Assembly (NCBI RefSeq): GCF_003201475.1
Contig: NZ_QJJK01000010.1
Coordinates: forward strand, 124,001-188,000
Origin: Chelatococcus asaccharovorans
Lineage (GTDB): Bacteria; Pseudomonadota; Alphaproteobacteria; Rhizobiales; Beijerinckiaceae
DNA: 64,000 bases
Direction: 5' to 3'
Made by a program: the position numbers and the translations under genes. Within the stretch, counting starts at the first letter, position 1. Each line of letters starts with the position of its first letter. The notes beneath the pieces are model-generated. The model made no database searches, had not been told where the DNA came from, and saw only the letters and a list, made by a program, of their open reading frames with translations. Below, one piece after another: positions 17,931 to 26,785 of this stretch.

Positions 17931-18788
17931 GTGCAAGGCGTCATCGATGTCGTTGTCAATCCGCTGACCCCGCAGATCGTCGCGGCGCGCCCGGCATGGA
18001 CCAGGACCTTCCACACCAAGAAGATCGGCCGTGCGGCAGACGATGTTGCGTCGGTCACGCACGCACAGATGCTTGCGCAGATGGATGAGGCCGGCATCGA
18101 GCGGGCCTTCCTGATCGCCTGCAAGCTGGGGCAAGAGGGCACGCCCGGCGCATGGCACATGCCCTATGAATGGATCGCCGAGGCCGTCGCAGCCCATCCG
18201 ACGCGCTTCCATGGCCTGGCCGGCGTCGACCCGACCGAAGGCATGGCAGGCGTGCGGCGCCTCGAATGGGCGGTGCGTGAGCTTGGCTTCATCGGGGCCC
18301 ACACCTATCCACACTGGTTTGAGCTCGAGCCAAATCATCGCAAGTATTACCCGTTCTACGCCAAGTGTTGCGAGCTCGGCATTCCCATCCAGATGCAGGT
18401 CGGGCAGTCGTTGATCTACTATGACAAGCGTCCGCTGCGAAGCGTCGCGCGGCCTATCCTTCTCGACGATATCGCCTGCGATTTTCCCGAACTGAAGCTC
18501 ATCGGCATCCATATCGGGATTCCGTGGACGGACGAGATGATCGCGATGGCGTGGAAACACCCGAACGTCTACATCGCCTCGGATGCCCACAGCCCGAAAT
18601 ACTGGCCGGCAAGCTTCATCCACTACATCAACACTTATGGCCGTGATAAGGTCATGTTCGGCACGGACTATCCGGTGCTCGCCTTCAAGCGCACGCTCGA
18701 TGAGATCGAGGCGCTCGGCCTGCGCGAGGACGCCCAGAGGCTCCTTTTGCGGGACAATGCCTTGAGGGTTTACGGTCTCACCCCATAA
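17931..18788 (+). CDS. Amidohydrolase_2 family metal-dependent hydrolase/decarboxylase
   Basis: This 285-residue TIM-barrel type protein starts with GTG (AAAAAGAGG at 17911-17919). The C-terminal half is typical (GIHIGIPW, then KVMFGTDYPVLAF with the barrel-end Asp). The N-terminal metal motif, normally D-x-H-x-H on strand 1, reads VIDVVVNPLTP, so the two histidines are absent. Subfamilies with a reduced metal site exist among gamma-resorcylate/ACMSD-like enzymes, so it may still be active. It follows the isochorismatase-type gene and precedes a Liv-type binding protein on the same strand, suggesting that the imported compound or its product is a substrate. Confidence 0.8.
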   Translation: MQGVIDVVVNPLTPQIVAARPAWTRTFHTKKIGRAADDVASVTHAQMLAQMDEAGIERAFLIACKLGQEGTPGAWHMPYEWIAEAVAAHPTRFHGLAGVDPTEGMAGVRRLEWAVRELGFIGAHTYPHWFELEPNHRKYYPFYAKCCELGIPIQMQVGQSLIYYDKRPLRSVARPILLDDIACDFPELKLIGIHIGIPWTDEMIAMAWKHPNVYIASDAHSPKYWPASFIHYINTYGRDKVMFGTDYPVLAFKRTLDEIEALGLREDAQRLLLRDNALRVYGLTP

Positions 18789-18825
18789 CGACACGTTCGG
18801 CGAGCAAAAAACCAGAGGTGGCTCC

Positions 18826-19992
18826 ATGAGAAACAGCACGAAGGCCTTGGCGGCTTCCGTCACGATCACGGCGATGCTGACGGGCGCGGCGCTGGCCGCG
18901 GACGGCACCGTAACCCTCGGCGTGGTGACTGCGCAGACAGGACCGCTCGCACCAGCCGGCAAATTCCAGCAGAACGGCTTCAATCTGGCCGTCGAGCAGA
19001 TCAACAAGGCGGGCGGCTTCACCGTAGGCGGCAAGACCTACGAATTGGCTTTGAAGACCTACGACACCCGCTGCAATGTCGCGGAAGGCTCTTCTGCAAT
19101 GGAGCGCCTGGCAACCGTCGACAAGGTGCCGATCGTGCTCGGGGAACTCTGCAGCCCGGTCGCCGCCGCCGAAGCTCCCGTCGCCGAGGACTTCAAGGTG
19201 CCCTTGATCATCACGGTGCCCACGGCCGGCAACCTCACGGAACAGGGCAATCCCTATTTCTTCCGGATCAACGCCCGGGACACCCAGCTTAACCAGGGTC
19301 TGGCGAAGTACATCGCGGAGGCCAAGCTCACACCGCTCGCCTTTCTCGCCTGGAACAACGATACGGGGCGTGGCGGCATCGAGGCCATGAAAAGCCTTCT
19401 GCCTGACAGCACCAAGATCGGCTATGTCGGTTATTTCAATGTGGGCGAGGTGGACTTCTCCAGCCACGTCACCAATATCCGCAATTCCGGCGCGAAGGCC
19501 GTCGTGCTTCTGATGGATGAGGAGCCGGGCTCGCTGGCCATCCGCCAGCTCCGCGATGCCGGGGTCGACATCCAGCTCATCGGGACATTGGCCATGGGCT
19601 CCGATCGCTTCCTGCAGCGGCTCAACGCCAAATATCTCGACGGCATGGTGCAGTATAACGCCTTCCCCCCGAATAGTCCGCTCGATCGCATCAAGACGTT
19701 CAGCGCCGCCTACAAGACCAAGTACGGCGAGGAAACGCACGGCTTCGCCGCACAATCCTACGATGCGATCTTTGTCGCGGTCGAAGCGATGAAGGCAGCC
19801 GGGACAACGACGGATGGTGCGAAGATTCGCGATGCGCTCACCAAGCTGACCTATAACGGCGTCATCGGCGAGGTGAAATTCGATGGCAAGGGACAGGCGA
19901 ACCCGCCGGTCTATGTCACGCAATGGTGCGCTGACGGCACCCGCAAGGTCGTGCTTCCGGCCGAGCTCGCGGCCGCTTGCGGAAGCGGCTGA
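18826..19992 (+). CDS. ABC transporter substrate-binding protein, branched-chain amino acid type
   Basis: This 388-residue periplasmic binding protein of the LivK/Peripla_BP_6 fold has a signal peptide at residues 1-24 (KALAASVTITAMLTGAALAA) and a mature start LGVVTAQTGPLAPAGKFQQNG, with NLAVEQINKAGG. The ATG is preceded by AGAGGTGG. The membrane and ATPase partners are most likely LivHMGF 3.3 kb downstream, since no other Liv-type components are in the window. Such systems import amino acids, amides, urea or aromatic acids; here the surrounding hydrolases and monooxygenase argue for a carboxylate or aromatic compound rather than a standard amino acid. Confidence 0.9.
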   Translation: MRNSTKALAASVTITAMLTGAALAADGTVTLGVVTAQTGPLAPAGKFQQNGFNLAVEQINKAGGFTVGGKTYELALKTYDTRCNVAEGSSAMERLATVDKVPIVLGELCSPVAAAEAPVAEDFKVPLIITVPTAGNLTEQGNPYFFRINARDTQLNQGLAKYIAEAKLTPLAFLAWNNDTGRGGIEAMKSLLPDSTKIGYVGYFNVGEVDFSSHVTNIRNSGAKAVVLLMDEEPGSLAIRQLRDAGVDIQLIGTLAMGSDRFLQRLNAKYLDGMVQYNAFPPNSPLDRIKTFSAAYKTKYGEETHGFAAQSYDAIFVAVEAMKAAGTTTDGAKIRDALTKLTYNGVIGEVKFDGKGQANPPVYVTQWCADGTRKVVLPAELAAACGSG

Positions 19993-20175
19993 TCCCCCGC
20001 TCAACAATGCTTCACGCCGGCCGGCCGCGCGCCGGTGATTGCCAGGGGTGAGCCATCCATGCCGCGCGTTCGGCGGATGAATGTGAGGCGCTCAGCCGAT
20101 CGCCGTGCTATATCAACGGTCTGGAGCCGCCGGCGCAAGCGGCCCCCTCCCCTTGCAGATCGCCCCTCGTAGCAA

Positions 20176-21069
20176 TCAGGCGCCAGCCTCTTCAGTCCGG
20201 CGCGCTGGCTGAATGGAATCGTAGCTCTTGCCGAGCGCCAGCAACTCCGGAGTGCCGATGACATCGTTCAACGTGGTGAAGTCGAACATCCGGTCGCTGA
20301 AGGGCGCATTGGTACCGTGCGTAGCAAGCGACTGATAGTATTCCTGCGCCGTTCGCGCCAGAGCGCGAACAATGCCCCCGCCGAAGATGACGATCTTGAA
20401 GCCGATTTCGCCGAGTTCCTCGGCACTGCTGAGCGGTGTATCGCCGCCCTCGACCATATTGGCGATGAGGGGGCGCATGCTCCCGAATTCTCGGCCGATG
20501 GCGGCCATCTGCTCGCGTGAACGCGGCGCCTCCACGAAGAGGATATCGGCGCCCACCTCAACATAAAGACGGGCACGCTCCAGCGCCGCCTCGAACCCCT
20601 CGACTGCGATGGCGTCTGTGCGCGCGATGATCAAGGTCTCCTCGCTTGCGCGCGCATCCACAGCCGCCTTGATCTTGCCGGCCATTTCACCGGCGGAAAC
20701 CAGGCTCTTGTCACGCAGATGGCCACAACGCTTCGGAAACGACTGATCCTCGATCTGGATCGCCGTGGCGCCGGCGCGCTCGAACAACCTGACGGTGCGG
20801 AGGACGTTGAGCGCATTGCCATAGCCGGTGTCGGCATCGACGATGAGTGGGGTTTTGACGCGGTCGCGGATCTGCGTGATGACGTCCGCAACTTCCGCCA
20901 TCGAGACAAGACCGATATCCGAACGGCCAAGGCGCGTGTAGGCGATCGCTGCGCCGGAGACATACAAGGCTTCGAAGCCGGCTGCCGCGGCCAGCGACGC
21001 TGTCAATGCATCGAATATACCAGGCGCGACGAGCGGAGCATCAGTCAAGAGACGGTTTCGCAAGTTCAT
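20176..21069 (-). CDS. Isocitrate lyase/PEP mutase superfamily enzyme
   Basis: This 297-residue protein from ATG 21069 has AGGAGA about 10 bases upstream. The TIM-barrel active site is clear: DADTGYGN at 78-85 (Mg-binding) and KRCGH at 113-117, the loop with catalytic Cys115 that occurs in 2-methylisocitrate lyase, dimethylmalate lyase and related C-C lyases. PEP mutases proper have a different loop, so a lyase or oxaloacetate-decarboxylase type reaction is more likely. Monocistronic on the minus strand, between the Liv-type binding protein and the monooxygenase. Probably cleaves a substituted malate/isocitrate-like intermediate of the local pathway (inference). Confidence 0.85.
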   Translation of the reverse strand: MNLRNRLLTDAPLVAPGIFDALTASLAAAAGFEALYVSGAAIAYTRLGRSDIGLVSMAEVADVITQIRDRVKTPLIVDADTGYGNALNVLRTVRLFERAGATAIQIEDQSFPKRCGHLRDKSLVSAGEMAGKIKAAVDARASEETLIIARTDAIAVEGFEAALERARLYVEVGADILFVEAPRSREQMAAIGREFGSMRPLIANMVEGGDTPLSSAEELGEIGFKIVIFGGGIVRALARTAQEYYQSLATHGTNAPFSDRMFDFTTLNDVIGTPELLALGKSYDSIQPARRTEEAGA

Positions 21070-21367
21070 AACTCTACAGATCTCCTGCCTGATACCCGGG
21101 TGCGTACGCAATACTCATTCACGACAGCCAAGCCAAGAGGCTTTCCTCGCGAAAGGATTTCCCCGCACGCAGCTTTCCCGGCCAGAGGCCGTGCACACCG
21201 ACAAGGCAACAACCTGCTTCCGCCCCTTTTGACCGCGTCGCACTTACTTCAGTTCATGACGGTATCCACGATAAGACGTACTATACCATCGGACTTACAG
21301 CCGCGACCCGCAGGTCAGATGATCCCCGGCGGGCTGATTCAGCTTGACGACATCCTACCGGCGCAAC

Positions 21368-21389
21368 TTGTCATATCATTAATACAAAT
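21368..21389 (-). promoter_or_regulatory. Shared operator-like site (copy C)
   Basis: On the minus strand the site begins ATTTGTATTAATGATATGAC. It matches copy A (28437-28458) at 16 of 22 positions and shares the core TTTGTATT with copies A and B. About 300 bases upstream of the lyase start. Candidate binding site for the GntR/UTRA regulator encoded at 28635-29468 (inference). Confidence 0.4.
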
Positions 21390-21601
21390 ACCCCACCTGT
21401 CAAGCACACCGGGCCGTCCCGCGGCGCATAGGAGACCGCGGTTTCGGGCGCCGCGCGGCGCCGGCGCGGTCCCCGGTGAGGCCGACTACCAGGCTTTCGG
21501 GGCTAAACGAACGATTATGCGCGGCGCCGAATCCCCGCTATCATACCAGCTCTGATTCCTTCCTCGCGCCGCGTTATCGCCTTGCCACTCGAAGGCGCAT
21601 T

Positions 21602-21617
21602 GTTATACGTTTATAAC
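21602..21617. promoter_or_regulatory. Perfect inverted repeat before the monooxygenase gene
   Basis: GTTATA-CGTT-TATAAC has two 6-base arms with a 4-base spacer, 105 bases before the chosen ATG at 21722. Symmetry and AT content suit a dimeric repressor or activator site. The regulator is not identified. Confidence 0.4.
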
Positions 21618-21721
21618 CATAAGAATGGCGATGACACACGCAGTCGACGGGGTTTGCCGGCTCGCGGTCTCGGATGATTATAAGTCAGCGCAAACGGCAC
21701 ATTCAGAGTGGATGGACTTCA

Positions 21722-22903
21722 ATGGCTTCTATACCGCTTCGGCATGGCATGTTTCTCCCGCCTATTCATCCGAACAAGGAAAATCCAACGCTCGCCATTC
21801 AGCGTGACATGGAGCTTGTGGAACATCTCGATCGGCTGGGCTATGAAGAAGCCTGGATCGGCGAGCACCATTCCTCGGGCGCGGAAATCATCGCAAGCCC
21901 GGAGCTTTTCATTGCTGCCGTCGCCGAGCGCACAAGACGCATCCGGCTCGGCACGGGCGTCATATCCCTGCCCTATCACTCACCGCTGACGGTGGCCAAC
22001 AGGATCATTCAGCTCGATCACCAGACACGTGGCCGCATCATGATGGGTGTCGGGCCGGGGCTTCTGACCGCCGACGCCATGATGATGGGCATCGAGCCGG
22101 AAACATTGCGGGATCGCATGTCCGAGGCGCTGGATGTCGTCTTGCGGCTGCTCGATGGTGAAACGGTCACGGAGAAGACCGAGTGGTATAACCTGGTCGA
22201 CGCGCGCGTCCATCTCTTGCCCTATACCAATCCGCGCCTCGAAGTGTGCGTGGCCAGTACGTTGACGCCATCCGGCGGACGTAACGCGGGCAAGTATGGC
22301 CTCGGCATGCTCTGCGTGGCGGCGACAAGCCCGACCGGTTTCGATGTGCTCGGCACGAACTGGCGTATCGCCAACGAGGTCGCCGCCGAGCATGGGCATG
22401 TCATGGATCGTGCGCGCCTGCGCCTCGCCGGTCTCACACATATTGCCGAGACGCGCGAACAGGCACTCGAGAATGTCAAATTCGGTCTGCGCCACTGGCT
22501 CGACTATCGCGAAGCCATCAATCCGACGATCAAACGCAAGACGCGCGGCGAAACATTCGAAGGTCTGGTGGAGGCGGTCGTCAAGGACCACGGTGGCGTT
22601 ATCGGCACGCCGGATGATCTGATTGCGAAGATCGAGCAGCTCTATGAGAAGCAGGGCGATTTCGGCGCTTTCCTGCAAGTTGCCCACAACTGGGCGGACT
22701 TCGAGGCGACGAAGAAATCCTGGGAACTTGTGGCGCGCTATGTCATCCCGCATTTCAGCGGCGCCAACCGTAATCGTGACGAGTCGCTGAAATGGTCGAT
22801 CGAGCACGGCATGGAATATGGCTCGCGGTCGGCCGTTGCCCAGCGCAAGATGTTCGAGAAGCACGAGGCTGAGCAGCAGGCGAAGCGTGCCGCCAAGGAC
22901 TGA
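21722..22903 (+). CDS. LLM-class flavin-dependent monooxygenase (limonene monooxygenase-like)
   Basis: This is a 393-residue bacterial-luciferase-fold oxidoreductase from ATG 21722; an upstream ATG at 21674 adds 16 residues without family similarity. The core reads GMFLPPIHPN, WIGEHHSSGAEIIASPELF, RLGTGVISLPYHSPL and GVGPGLLTADAMMMG, the pattern of alkanal and limonene 1,2-monooxygenase-type enzymes using reduced FMN from a separate reductase. The expected reaction is O2-dependent epoxidation, Baeyer-Villiger oxidation or ring/C-heteroatom cleavage. No flavin reductase gene is nearby, so FMNH2 must come from elsewhere. It is the most pathway-defining enzyme of the catabolic region. Confidence 0.88.
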   Translation: MASIPLRHGMFLPPIHPNKENPTLAIQRDMELVEHLDRLGYEEAWIGEHHSSGAEIIASPELFIAAVAERTRRIRLGTGVISLPYHSPLTVANRIIQLDHQTRGRIMMGVGPGLLTADAMMMGIEPETLRDRMSEALDVVLRLLDGETVTEKTEWYNLVDARVHLLPYTNPRLEVCVASTLTPSGGRNAGKYGLGMLCVAATSPTGFDVLGTNWRIANEVAAEHGHVMDRARLRLAGLTHIAETREQALENVKFGLRHWLDYREAINPTIKRKTRGETFEGLVEAVVKDHGGVIGTPDDLIAKIEQLYEKQGDFGAFLQVAHNWADFEATKKSWELVARYVIPHFSGANRNRDESLKWSIEHGMEYGSRSAVAQRKMFEKHEAEQQAKRAAKD

Positions 22904-23305
22904 ATGCACGCTGCCGCCCGGCTGAATAGAGACGACGCAATGCTCGATTTGAACAGGCGAGCGGCAGGCATGACAGGCGGCGCATCTGGTTTCGGACTTG
23001 GCCCGATGGTGACCTATACGGGTGTCGACGTCTCGCGCTGCTGCACCCACGGACGTGACGGCAAGTTTATGTCGCTGCAGCGGGGCGTGGCCGTTCCCCT
23101 TCGCCGGCCCGTTGCGCGCGGTTGCTGTGCCGGGGAGGCTATTCGCAACGCCTTGACGACGATCGACGACAAGGGCGTTGCCGGTGAGCTGAAACTCGAC
23201 AAGAACAACCAGGCATCACCGCTCTTCTATATAACCCGTTGGGGCAAGGACGGGACCCGCACGATCAGCATGCCGACAGCACTTGCTGCGGCCTGCGGCA
23301 GTTGA
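22904..23305 (+). pseudogene. Remnant of a Liv-type substrate-binding protein gene
   Basis: The frame encodes 133 residues, but only the last 57 codons (23135-23305) are recognisable. From EAIRNALT to ALAAACGS they align without gaps to the C-terminus of the binding protein at 18826-19992, about 29 identities in 55 positions, and both end LAAACGS. The preceding 230 bases show no binding-protein homology in any frame. The 5' nine tenths of the gene have been lost or replaced by unrelated sequence. Its place just before livH is where a cognate binding protein gene normally sits, so this is probably the original partner, now functionally replaced by the intact gene 3.3 kb upstream (inference). 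Confidence 0.7.
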
Positions 23306-23337
23306 CGGCGTCGTTTCGAGGATTGGAGTAAAGGGGC

Positions 23338-24210
23338 ATGCTGGCCTTTGCCGAACAGGGCATGAACGGACTGATGATGGGGGCCATCTACGCCCTGTTC
23401 GCGCTGGGAATGGTGCTGATCTACGGCGTCATGCATGTCCTCAATTTCTCCCATGGCGTCCTTTTCATGGCGGGCGCCTATGTCTGCCAGGTCATCTTTG
23501 CGCAACTGACGGGGAATTACTTCGTCGCGATCCTTGGATCCATGCTGGTGCTGGCGCTGGTGGGCTGCCTGCTGGAGAAAGGCATCTTCCAGCATCTGCG
23601 CGGCAGCCTGAGCATGCAGATCGTGGCCTCCATGGGGCTCATCATGATCGTGCAGAACGGCATCATCTATTTCTTCGGACCGCTTGCCCTCCACATGCGT
23701 GTCGAGACGGTCGAAAGCAAGATAAGGCTCGGACCGCTCTCCTTCACCGCCCAGCATTTCGTGATCATCGGCGTGACTTTGGTCGCCGTCGTCGCCCTCG
23801 ACCTGTTCCTGCGCCATACACGTCTTGGCACAGCCTTGCGTGCGACGAGCCAGAACCTGGAAGCCGCGCGGGTGGTGGGCATCAACCCCGACAGCATCTT
23901 TCTGATGACATTCGCGCTGGCGACCGCGCTCGCAGCCCTCGCGGGCGCATTGCTCGGCCCGCTCTTCCTCATCTCGCCGGCCATGGGTGATCTGCCCCTC
24001 CTGAAGGGCCTCACGGCCATCGTGCTGGGCGGCATGGGCAGCGTGCCGGGGGCGATCATCGGCGGCTTCGTCATCGGCATACTGGAGGCGCAGGCGACGC
24101 TGGTCCTTCCGACGGACTACCGTGATGCGGTGGTCTTCGCCGCCCTCATCGGCATTCTCCTGTTCCGGCCCTATGGCCTGTTCGGCAAGCGGGAGCGCGG
24201 CGAGCCATGA
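23338..24210 (+). CDS. livH: Branched-chain amino acid-type ABC permease LivH
   Basis: This is a 290-residue inner-membrane permease of the LivH family with about eight helices. Typical features are GLMMGAIYALFALGMVLIYGV near the N-terminus, LNFSHGVLFM, the EAA-like region RATSQNLEAARVVGINPD and GGMGSVPGAIIGGFVIGILE. It pairs with LivM to form the channel. ATG 23338 follows a GGAG/AAAGGGG ribosome site. Overlaps livM by 4 bases. Confidence 0.93.
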   Translation: MLAFAEQGMNGLMMGAIYALFALGMVLIYGVMHVLNFSHGVLFMAGAYVCQVIFAQLTGNYFVAILGSMLVLALVGCLLEKGIFQHLRGSLSMQIVASMGLIMIVQNGIIYFFGPLALHMRVETVESKIRLGPLSFTAQHFVIIGVTLVAVVALDLFLRHTRLGTALRATSQNLEAARVVGINPDSIFLMTFALATALAALAGALLGPLFLISPAMGDLPLLKGLTAIVLGGMGSVPGAIIGGFVIGILEAQATLVLPTDYRDAVVFAALIGILLFRPYGLFGKRERGEP

Positions 24211-25220
24211 CGTCGTTGAAAGGTCTCGCGCTTCTGGCCGCCGTCATCGGTGCGGCCTGCGTGCCGGTTCTTCTCCCGGACCAGCCCTATGTCGTGAACA
24301 CCCTCACGCTGACCCTGTGCACCGTCATTCCGGCGATTGGTCTCAACCTGCTCTACGGCCAGGCCGGCCTGTTGTCGCTCGGGCACATGGCCTTCACGGG
24401 AATTGGCGGTTACACCGCCGCGCTCCTCATGAAAGGTGCGGGCTGGGCCTTGCCGGAGGCGATGCTCGCCGCCGCGATTGTCGCCGGCTTCGCGGGTTTC
24501 CTCGTCGGCATCCCCTGCCTCAGGCTGCGCAGCCACTTCTTCGTCATCGTGACGCTTGGCGTCGGGATGATCGTCTATACGTTCTTCAACAACCTCGACG
24601 GGATTACCGGTGGAGCGCAAGGCCTGCCCGGTGTTCCGCGCCCACGTCCTTTGACGATCGGTGACTTTACCATCGAATTCAGAACGCCCCGCGGTTTCTA
24701 CTGGCTCGCGCTCCTGACCACGCTCGGAACCTTGCTCGTTCAGTGGCTCATCGCGCGGTCGCCATTCGGCTTCTCACTCAGCGCCATCCGCCAGGATGAG
24801 ACCATGGCGGCGTCGCGCGGGGTCGACGTCTTCGCGCATAAGCTGGCCGCCTTCGTCATCGCCTCCGCCATTGCAGGCGTGGGCGGCGCGCTCAGCGTCA
24901 CCTTCCTGCGTGTCGCGGCCCCGACCATGTTCGATCTGCATGCCAGCATGAATATCGTCGCCATCGTGCTCGTCGGCGGCCCCGGCTATCTCGCCGGCCC
25001 TATCCTCGGCGGGTTCATCTTCATCGCCCTGCCGGAATTCCTGCGTGTCGCGGCAGAATTCCGCCTGATCATCTTCGGCTTCGTGCTCGTTTTCATCGCC
25101 CTCTTTGCCAATCGTGGCCTCATCGGCCTTGCCGACAGCCTCTTGTCGAAGATGAAGCGGGATCGCGTTGCGGATGAGCAACCGGGCGCAAGCCCCCACG
25201 CCGTGAAGAGCGAGGGATAG
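24207..25220 (+). CDS. livM: Branched-chain amino acid-type ABC permease LivM
   Basis: This 337-residue permease is the second channel subunit. The family motifs are GLNLLYGQAGLLSLGHMAFTGIGGYTAALL, the cytoplasmic loop AIRQDETMAASRGVDVFAHK and GGPGYLAGPILGGFIF. A polar tail of about 25 residues follows the last helix. Starts in the livH stop (ATGA) and is followed by livG after 4 bases. Confidence 0.93.
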   Translation: MTSLKGLALLAAVIGAACVPVLLPDQPYVVNTLTLTLCTVIPAIGLNLLYGQAGLLSLGHMAFTGIGGYTAALLMKGAGWALPEAMLAAAIVAGFAGFLVGIPCLRLRSHFFVIVTLGVGMIVYTFFNNLDGITGGAQGLPGVPRPRPLTIGDFTIEFRTPRGFYWLALLTTLGTLLVQWLIARSPFGFSLSAIRQDETMAASRGVDVFAHKLAAFVIASAIAGVGGALSVTFLRVAAPTMFDLHASMNIVAIVLVGGPGYLAGPILGGFIFIALPEFLRVAAEFRLIIFGFVLVFIALFANRGLIGLADSLLSKMKRDRVADEQPGASPHAVKSEG

Positions 25221-25224
25221 ACCG

Positions 25225-25974
25225 ATGGCGCCAATCCTTGAGGTTTCAGCCATCGCCAAGCGTTTTGGCGGCGTGGTCGCCCTGGACGGCGCGGGCTTCA
25301 GCGTCGACAAGCCGGGGATCGTCGCCTTGATCGGGCCGAATGGAGCCGGCAAGACGACCTTGTTCGACATCATCTGCGGGCGCCAGAATGCCGACAGCGG
25401 GGAGGTGCGCTTCATGGGCGAGCGTGTCGACGGCCTGCCGCCGTTCCGTCTCTCCCGGCTGGGCTTCGCCCGCAGCTTTCAGGAATGCCGCGTGCTGCCC
25501 GAGGCGACCTGCCTGGAGAACATGCTCTTCTCTGCCCAGGACAAGACCCTGCGCAGCGAGATGGCCGGCATATTCCGCGGACGCGCGCATAACCGCAACA
25601 CGGTGGACAAGGCCCGCGAGCTCTTGGCGATGGTCGGTCTCGAACGCTTCTCCAACAGGCCGGCGAGCGACCTCTCCTTCGGCCAGAAGCGTCTTGTCGA
25701 GATCGCCTCGACGCTGATGGGCGCCCCCAAGGTCCTGCTGCTCGACGAGCCGGCCTCCGGCGTCAACCCGACATTGCTGAATATACTGCACGACTTCCTG
25801 CTCGATCAGGCACCGAAGATGGGCCTCCTGCTCGTCGTGATCGAACATAACATGGAATTCATCATGTCGGTCGCCGAGCGTATCGTTGTCCTGCACCAGG
25901 GCAGGGTCCTGGAGGATGGCCCGCCGGCCGCTATTCAGGCCAGCCCCCAGGTCATCGAAGCCTATTTGAGCTGA
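25225..25974 (+). CDS. livG: Branched-chain amino acid-type ABC ATPase LivG
   Basis: This 249-residue ATPase has Walker A GPNGAGKT at 37-44, the LivG-type loop RLGFARSFQECRVLPEATCLENML, a signature reading LSFGQKRLVEIA (LSFGQ in place of LSGGQ, usual for LivG) and Walker B LLLDEPASGVNP. It dimerises with LivF at the LivHM channel. The cytoplasmic subunit energises uptake. Position between livM and livF is standard. Confidence 0.93.
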   Translation: MAPILEVSAIAKRFGGVVALDGAGFSVDKPGIVALIGPNGAGKTTLFDIICGRQNADSGEVRFMGERVDGLPPFRLSRLGFARSFQECRVLPEATCLENMLFSAQDKTLRSEMAGIFRGRAHNRNTVDKARELLAMVGLERFSNRPASDLSFGQKRLVEIASTLMGAPKVLLLDEPASGVNPTLLNILHDFLLDQAPKMGLLLVVIEHNMEFIMSVAERIVVLHQGRVLEDGPPAAIQASPQVIEAYLS

Positions 25975-25982
25975 TATCACAG

Positions 25983-26729
25983 ATGAGCGAACAGACATCG
26001 AAGCCCATCCTCGCCATCCGCGACCTCAAAGCCGGCTACGGTGGCGGCCGCATGATCGTCAACGGCGTCGACATCAACGTGGGCGCCGGCGAGATCGTCT
26101 GCGTCATCGGCCAGAACGGCGCCGGTAAATCGACATTGCTCAAGGGCATCGTCAACCTGATCCAGCTGCGGCAGGGCACCGTGCAACTCGATGGCAAGGA
26201 TGTCACCGACCTTCCCGCCCAAAAGCTGCTGCTGGAGGGCCTGGCCTATATCCCCCAAGGCCGGAGCATATTCCCGCGACTGACCGTTGCCGAGAATATC
26301 AGGATGGGCGGCTACCTGATCAAGGACCGCGCTGTCCTGAAGCGCCGGCATGAGGAAATGGAAGCGATGTTCCCGGCGCTGGCCGAGCTGCGTGGCCTTC
26401 AGGCCTCGAGCTTGTCCGGCGGCCAGCAGCGGCAGCTCGAGCTCGCGCGCACCCTCATGATGGATCCCAAGGTCTTGATGCTCGATGAGCCGTCGATCGG
26501 GCTCGCGCCGCGTATCGTCGATCAGGTCTTCACGGTATTGCGCGACCTCGCCAAGCTCGGCAAAGCTGTTCTCATGGTCGAGCAGAATGTTCGCAAGGCG
26601 CTTGCTGCGGCCGACCGCGGCTATGTCCTTGAACTCGGCAAGGTTCGTCTTGAGGATCGCGCGCAGGCGCTCTTGGACGACGAGCGGGTTGCGCAGCTCT
26701 ACATGGGCATGCGTCCCACCGCCGCGTAG
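25983..26729 (+). CDS. livF: Branched-chain amino acid-type ABC ATPase LivF
   Basis: This 248-residue ATPase has Walker A GQNGAGKS at 43-50, YIPQGRSIFPRLTVAENI, signature LSGGQQRQLELARTL and Walker B VLMLDEPSIGLAP. The order livH-M-G-F is conventional, and the intact binding protein lies upstream at 18826. The 3' end converges with the acyl-CoA ligase gene, 56 bases apart. A 6-base hairpin (GAGCGG/CCGCTC at 26763-26779) in that gap has no T-tract. Confidence 0.93.
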   Translation: MSEQTSKPILAIRDLKAGYGGGRMIVNGVDINVGAGEIVCVIGQNGAGKSTLLKGIVNLIQLRQGTVQLDGKDVTDLPAQKLLLEGLAYIPQGRSIFPRLTVAENIRMGGYLIKDRAVLKRRHEEMEAMFPALAELRGLQASSLSGGQQRQLELARTLMMDPKVLMLDEPSIGLAPRIVDQVFTVLRDLAKLGKAVLMVEQNVRKALAAADRGYVLELGKVRLEDRAQALLDDERVAQLYMGMRPTAA

Positions 26730-26785
26730 CGCATTTTCAAACGGAACCACCGCGTCATTCAGGAGCGGGCGAACCGCTCGCGCGT

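Larger units (their letters stand above)
21070..21721. promoter_or_regulatory. Divergent promoter region with several operator-like palindromes
   Basis: This 652-base region lies between the lyase gene (minus) and the monooxygenase gene (plus) and holds no convincing gene. It contains GGTAT...ATACC at 21261-21287, a 22-base site at 21368-21389 (minus strand) that matches sites near 28.4 and 32.4 kb, and the perfect palindrome GTTATA-CGTT-TATAAC at 21602-21617. It is less GC-rich than the flanks. Divergent control of both genes is likely. Confidence 0.5.

Noticed and set aside
20008-20040. GC-rich palindromic stretch (GCCGGCCGGCC) after the Liv-type binding protein
   Set aside because: No consistent stem plus T-tract and not similar to the dispersed repeat. 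Treated as ordinary GC-rich spacer.
26763-26779. Hairpin GAGCGG/CCGCTC between livF and the acyl-CoA ligase
   Set aside because: Six-pair stem without a T-tract on either strand; common by chance in GC-rich DNA.
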